From assembly GCA_902516225.1 (NCBI GenBank), contig CABXXS010000013.1:1-27743 (forward strand): a stretch of 27,743 nucleotides of DNA, written 5' to 3'. This document shows, piece after piece, positions 24,937 through 27,743 of the stretch (positions within the stretch are counted from its first letter, which is position 1; every line of letters begins with the position of its first letter). This stretch comes from Puniceicoccaceae bacterium (GTDB lineage Bacteria; Verrucomicrobiota; Verrucomicrobiae; Opitutales; Coraliomargaritaceae). A program made the position numbers and the translations under genes. The notes beneath the pieces are model-generated. The model was given only the letters and a program-made list of their open reading frames with translations, was not told the DNA's origin and made no database searches.

Positions 24937-27743
24937 ATGAATTATTATTTATTTTCACTAAAAAAGTTTTCTGTAATCAGCATTTGTATCACTTTGTGTG
25001 GTCTTTTGAACGCACAAAATAAGCCTGAGGATGCAGAAGCTCAGGATGCTGAAGCCAACATTATAGATATCAACATCGAATCTAGTCAGCCCGATGAAAA
25101 TGAAGTCTATGTATTGCCCGAATTCGTCGTCAGTAATGAACGCGATGAGGGATATTATTCAGCTAATACTACATCTATTTCACGTACGAATTCGCTGGTT
25201 AAAAATACGCCAATTTCAATGTCGATCATCAATGAGCAATTGCTCGAGGACTTAAATATCACATCAACCGAAGAATTGGCTATGGTGAATGCCTCAATTG
25301 ATGAAGATCCCAATGGCTTCTCTCTAGATCGCATTCGCATTCGTGGTTTTCGTAGCGCTTTTTCCCGTTATAATTTCTTTAAACGTAATGTACCTTCTGA
25401 TAATTACAACGTCGCGCGCGTTGATATTATAAAAGGAGCTAATAGTTTAATTTTCGGGCAGGCATCACCAGGTGGCTCTGTAAATTCCGTTCCAATGCTT
25501 GCTAATTTCGGGTCGAACTCACAGGCCTTCACTCATGCCCTAGGTAATAAAGGATATGAGCGCACCCTTTTTAATATTAACCAAATTATTAATGATAACG
25601 CGGCCATTCGGCTCATGGGTGTGCGCAATCAACCTGGATACGATCATTCATTAAAATCGAGCCAGTTGGAGGCGTTCACGCTAGCAGCTACCTTGAAGCT
25701 GAATCGTAATACACAAGTGCGTATGCATTTGGAAAATGTCGATACTTTGAATCGCTTTCCAGGCAGAGCTATGCGTGACAAGACCAAGCGCGACGATGAC
25801 AATGATCCCGATAATGGCTACCAAGGCATTTTGAGTTCTGCAGATTTCTCTAATAGTATTACGAAATACGAGGTGCCTTTCTCGCCAGATTGGGTCGAAC
25901 ACCTTCCCCAGCAGGCAATGGATTGGCTCATCGATCATACCAAAGATAATACTTATATTGACCCTATCACTAGTCGCGATGATTTGAGGGACCACTATTC
26001 TCTTATAAATAGAGAAAATTACGGATCAGTGGCTGGGCCAGATCGATACAGCCAAAGGGATGGTATTTTCCTTATGACAGACGTGGATCATAAATTCTCT
26101 GAAAAGGTCGCGGCCAATCTATCTCTTAATTATCAGGATATTAAAGCAGACGGATTAGGACGCGAAGCCGAAAGTTCAGTTATGGTTCGTGATGGTTACG
26201 ATTATAATATTTTTGGCTCCTATCCTCGGCCAAATCAAGAGGTGGATGATCAATATATACGGACATACTGGCAGAAGAATGATAGTGAAACGGATCGCTT
26301 CGCGCTACGCTCTTCTGTAGTTTTTCAGAACGAAATATTTAATGTGGAAAATCGTTTTATCGTTGGCTTTGATTTCGCGGAGCAAAACAAGGAAGAGACT
26401 TTTTACGATCAAGTACCAGTGGGTGCGGTTGGTGCTTTGGTCGGTACTAATCAATTGCAAGATGGAGCTTATATTCCCTTAGGTCGCATTAGTGGCAATA
26501 CGGTAAATGGTCAGTTCCGTGCATACGAATATATTTCACTTAATCGGCCTTTTACTGTGGACCGTTCTATCCTTCGCTTTAACGAATTGATCGAGTCTGA
26601 TAATATTCTAGAGCTGCCCTTTGAAAATGTGAGTACCGGGAATTATGCACACTTGGATTACCCTAATGCGGAATGGGCGCTTGCACGGAATACAGACTCG
26701 AAAATTCGCACAAGTAGCCTTTGGTTTGCGGATCAGTGCGAATTTTTAGACGGGCGTATTCATACTTTAGTAGGCTTGCGCTACGATCGAATTCGAGTGG
26801 ATTCATCTTTTCGTAAAGTCTTTTTGCATGGATTCGACACTGGTTTAGATGACGGTAATAATAATGAATCAAGTGAGATCTACGATCAGCTTAACCCCAC
26901 GCTAGGGGGCTTAATCTGGCTGAACGAAAATTTCGCAATTTTTGGAAATTATGCTCGCTCTATCGAGTCACCTTCAGGGACAGAGCGTACTCCAATAGGA
27001 GAAGTTGCGCCACCAGAGCTAGGGCAGGGCTACGAAGCGGGGATTCGATTTGAGCTCATGGAGGGTAAGCTCGATGGCCAATTCTCTGTATATAGAATTA
27101 TTAAGGAGAACGACAATGAATTTAGGTATCCAGATGGGCTACTTCGTGAGATTTATAGCTTTGATTCATTTGGCGCTGACTACCCAGAGTTGTACAATGT
27201 TAATAATACATTAATTACTTCAAATCTACCTGGACGAAGAAGTATTGGCGATGAAACGCGTTCGGATGGCCTGGAATTGGACCTAACCTACAATCCAACG
27301 AAAAGGTTGAGTTTTATTGCCTCTTATAATCATAATTTAGCCAATGAAATAGAGAAACTGCACCCCCTAGTAGAGAATCCTGATGATTGGGAGCTATTTG
27401 GCAGGCCAGATCATCGTGCCACATTAACTGCTCGTTATAAGTTTACGGATGGTCCGCTACGTAATTTAGCAGTTGGTGCCTCTCAGCGCTTTCGTTCTGC
27501 TTCTGTGCAGACTCGTTTTGATCTAGATTTTGATGATAACAATGATGGGCAAGTTGACCGTACCGAAAGAGTTAAACTTAAGTTCGGCGATGAGCTAACA
27601 ACAAGCCTTTTTGCAACTTGGAATAAGAAACTAGGTACTTTACGGAGCTCTCCTACGCTTTATCTCTCAGCACGTGTGAATAATGTTTTTGACGACCGTG
27701 ATTTTACAGGTCGTGAGAATTACGGATATTATCCAGAGTCTTT
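24937..27743 (+). CDS. TonB-dependent outer-membrane receptor (3' end cut by window edge)
   Basis: The reading frame is open from the ATG at 24937 to the window edge (935 complete codons). The protein has a signal peptide (about 1-26, ending GLLNA), an acidic leader (30-55), then VYVLPEFVVSN (57-67), which is usual at the start of the plug in Opitutales receptors. The plug domain (about 75-190) contains RIRIRGF and the conserved RVDIIKGANSLIFGQASPGGSVN (161-183). A beta-barrel follows, with many alternating strands and loops such as LVGLRYDRIRV and GYEAGIRFEL, and LSARVNNVFDDRDF near the visible end. There is no N-terminal carboxypeptidase-like domain as in SusC. Such receptors take up siderophores or glycans; next to sulfatases and fucosidases, uptake of fucan oligosaccharides is likely. 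No SusD-like partner is seen. Confidence 0.93.
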   Translation, partial: MNYYLFSLKKFSVISICITLCGLLNAQNKPEDAEAQDAEANIIDINIESSQPDENEVYVLPEFVVSNERDEGYYSANTTSISRTNSLVKNTPISMSIINEQLLEDLNITSTEELAMVNASIDEDPNGFSLDRIRIRGFRSAFSRYNFFKRNVPSDNYNVARVDIIKGANSLIFGQASPGGSVNSVPMLANFGSNSQAFTHALGNKGYERTLFNINQIINDNAAIRLMGVRNQPGYDHSLKSSQLEAFTLAATLKLNRNTQVRMHLENVDTLNRFPGRAMRDKTKRDDDNDPDNGYQGILSSADFSNSITKYEVPFSPDWVEHLPQQAMDWLIDHTKDNTYIDPITSRDDLRDHYSLINRENYGSVAGPDRYSQRDGIFLMTDVDHKFSEKVAANLSLNYQDIKADGLGREAESSVMVRDGYDYNIFGSYPRPNQEVDDQYIRTYWQKNDSETDRFALRSSVVFQNEIFNVENRFIVGFDFAEQNKEETFYDQVPVGAVGALVGTNQLQDGAYIPLGRISGNTVNGQFRAYEYISLNRPFTVDRSILRFNELIESDNILELPFENVSTGNYAHLDYPNAEWALARNTDSKIRTSSLWFADQCEFLDGRIHTLVGLRYDRIRVDSSFRKVFLHGFDTGLDDGNNNESSEIYDQLNPTLGGLIWLNENFAIFGNYARSIESPSGTERTPIGEVAPPELGQGYEAGIRFELMEGKLDGQFSVYRIIKENDNEFRYPDGLLREIYSFDSFGADYPELYNVNNTLITSNLPGRRSIGDETRSDGLELDLTYNPTKRLSFIASYNHNLANEIEKLHPLVENPDDWELFGRPDHRATLTARYKFTDGPLRNLAVGASQRFRSASVQTRFDLDFDDNNDGQVDRTERVKLKFGDELTTSLFATWNKKLGTLRSSPTLYLSARVNNVFDDRDFTGRENYGYYPES

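Noticed and set aside
25681..25995. Leftward open frame of 104 codons
   Set aside because: It lies inside the TonB-dependent receptor gene on the opposite strand and its product resembles no protein family.

Overview
The window looks like marine Verrucomicrobiota of the Opitutales/Puniceicoccaceae type (Coraliomargarita/Lentimonas-like). The signs are PEP-CTERM proteins ending in arginine-rich tails, a TonB-dependent receptor with a short acidic leader and a VLPEFVVSN-type start to its plug, many secreted sulfatases, and few recognisable Shine-Dalgarno sites. Taxonomy is inferred from protein style only; no rRNA is present.

Layout. 1-2719 is housekeeping: the N-terminal part of the GTPase TypA/BipA (cut by the window edge) and NAD-dependent DNA ligase LigA, whose four zinc-finger cysteines are missing. 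2856-4853 holds a YHYH-domain lipoprotein and an AraC-type regulator. From 4975 to 24772 lies a dense sulfated-polysaccharide locus with three GH29 alpha-L-fucosidases, five S1-type sulfatases (all cysteine-type), a large secreted beta-helix protein, a LacI-type regulator, two PEP-CTERM surface proteins and a secreted protein of unknown function. From 24937 a TonB-dependent receptor runs off the right edge.

Likely transcription units: (a) beta-helix, GH29, sulfatase, leftward from about 10424 to 4975, with AraC just beyond; (b) GH29, rightward from 10591; (c) modular sulfatase then GH29, leftward from 16684 to 12113; (d) lacI, rightward from 16771; (e) two PEP-CTERM genes, leftward from 19324 to 17897, ending at a strong terminator; (f) sulfatase, rightward from 19577; (g) unknown secreted protein plus two sulfatases, leftward from 24772 to 21063, the last two overlapping by 4 bp with a TTG start; (h) the TonB-dependent receptor, rightward from 24937.

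Together this reads as part of a utilisation locus for a sulfated, fucose-rich glycan of the algal fucoidan kind. Sulfatases would remove sulfate, GH29 enzymes would remove fucose, the beta-helix protein may act on the backbone or side chains, the receptor would import fragments, and AraC and LacI regulators would sense products. Missing from the window are L-fucose catabolism, a sulfatase-maturing enzyme, an exosortase and an obvious endo-fucoidanase (GH107/GH168); these must be elsewhere.

The most interesting signal is around the LacI gene. A beta-sandwich module at the N-terminus of the 1001-residue sulfatase is visibly related to a PEP-CTERM protein encoded just beyond lacI, and the two promoter regions share a 15-bp site (13/15 identical) of the form TGCA-N6-TGCA. 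The LacI protein lacks the usual hinge-helix residues, and the sites lack the usual central CG. No intergenic stretch exceeds 300 bp; the longest is 19325-19576.
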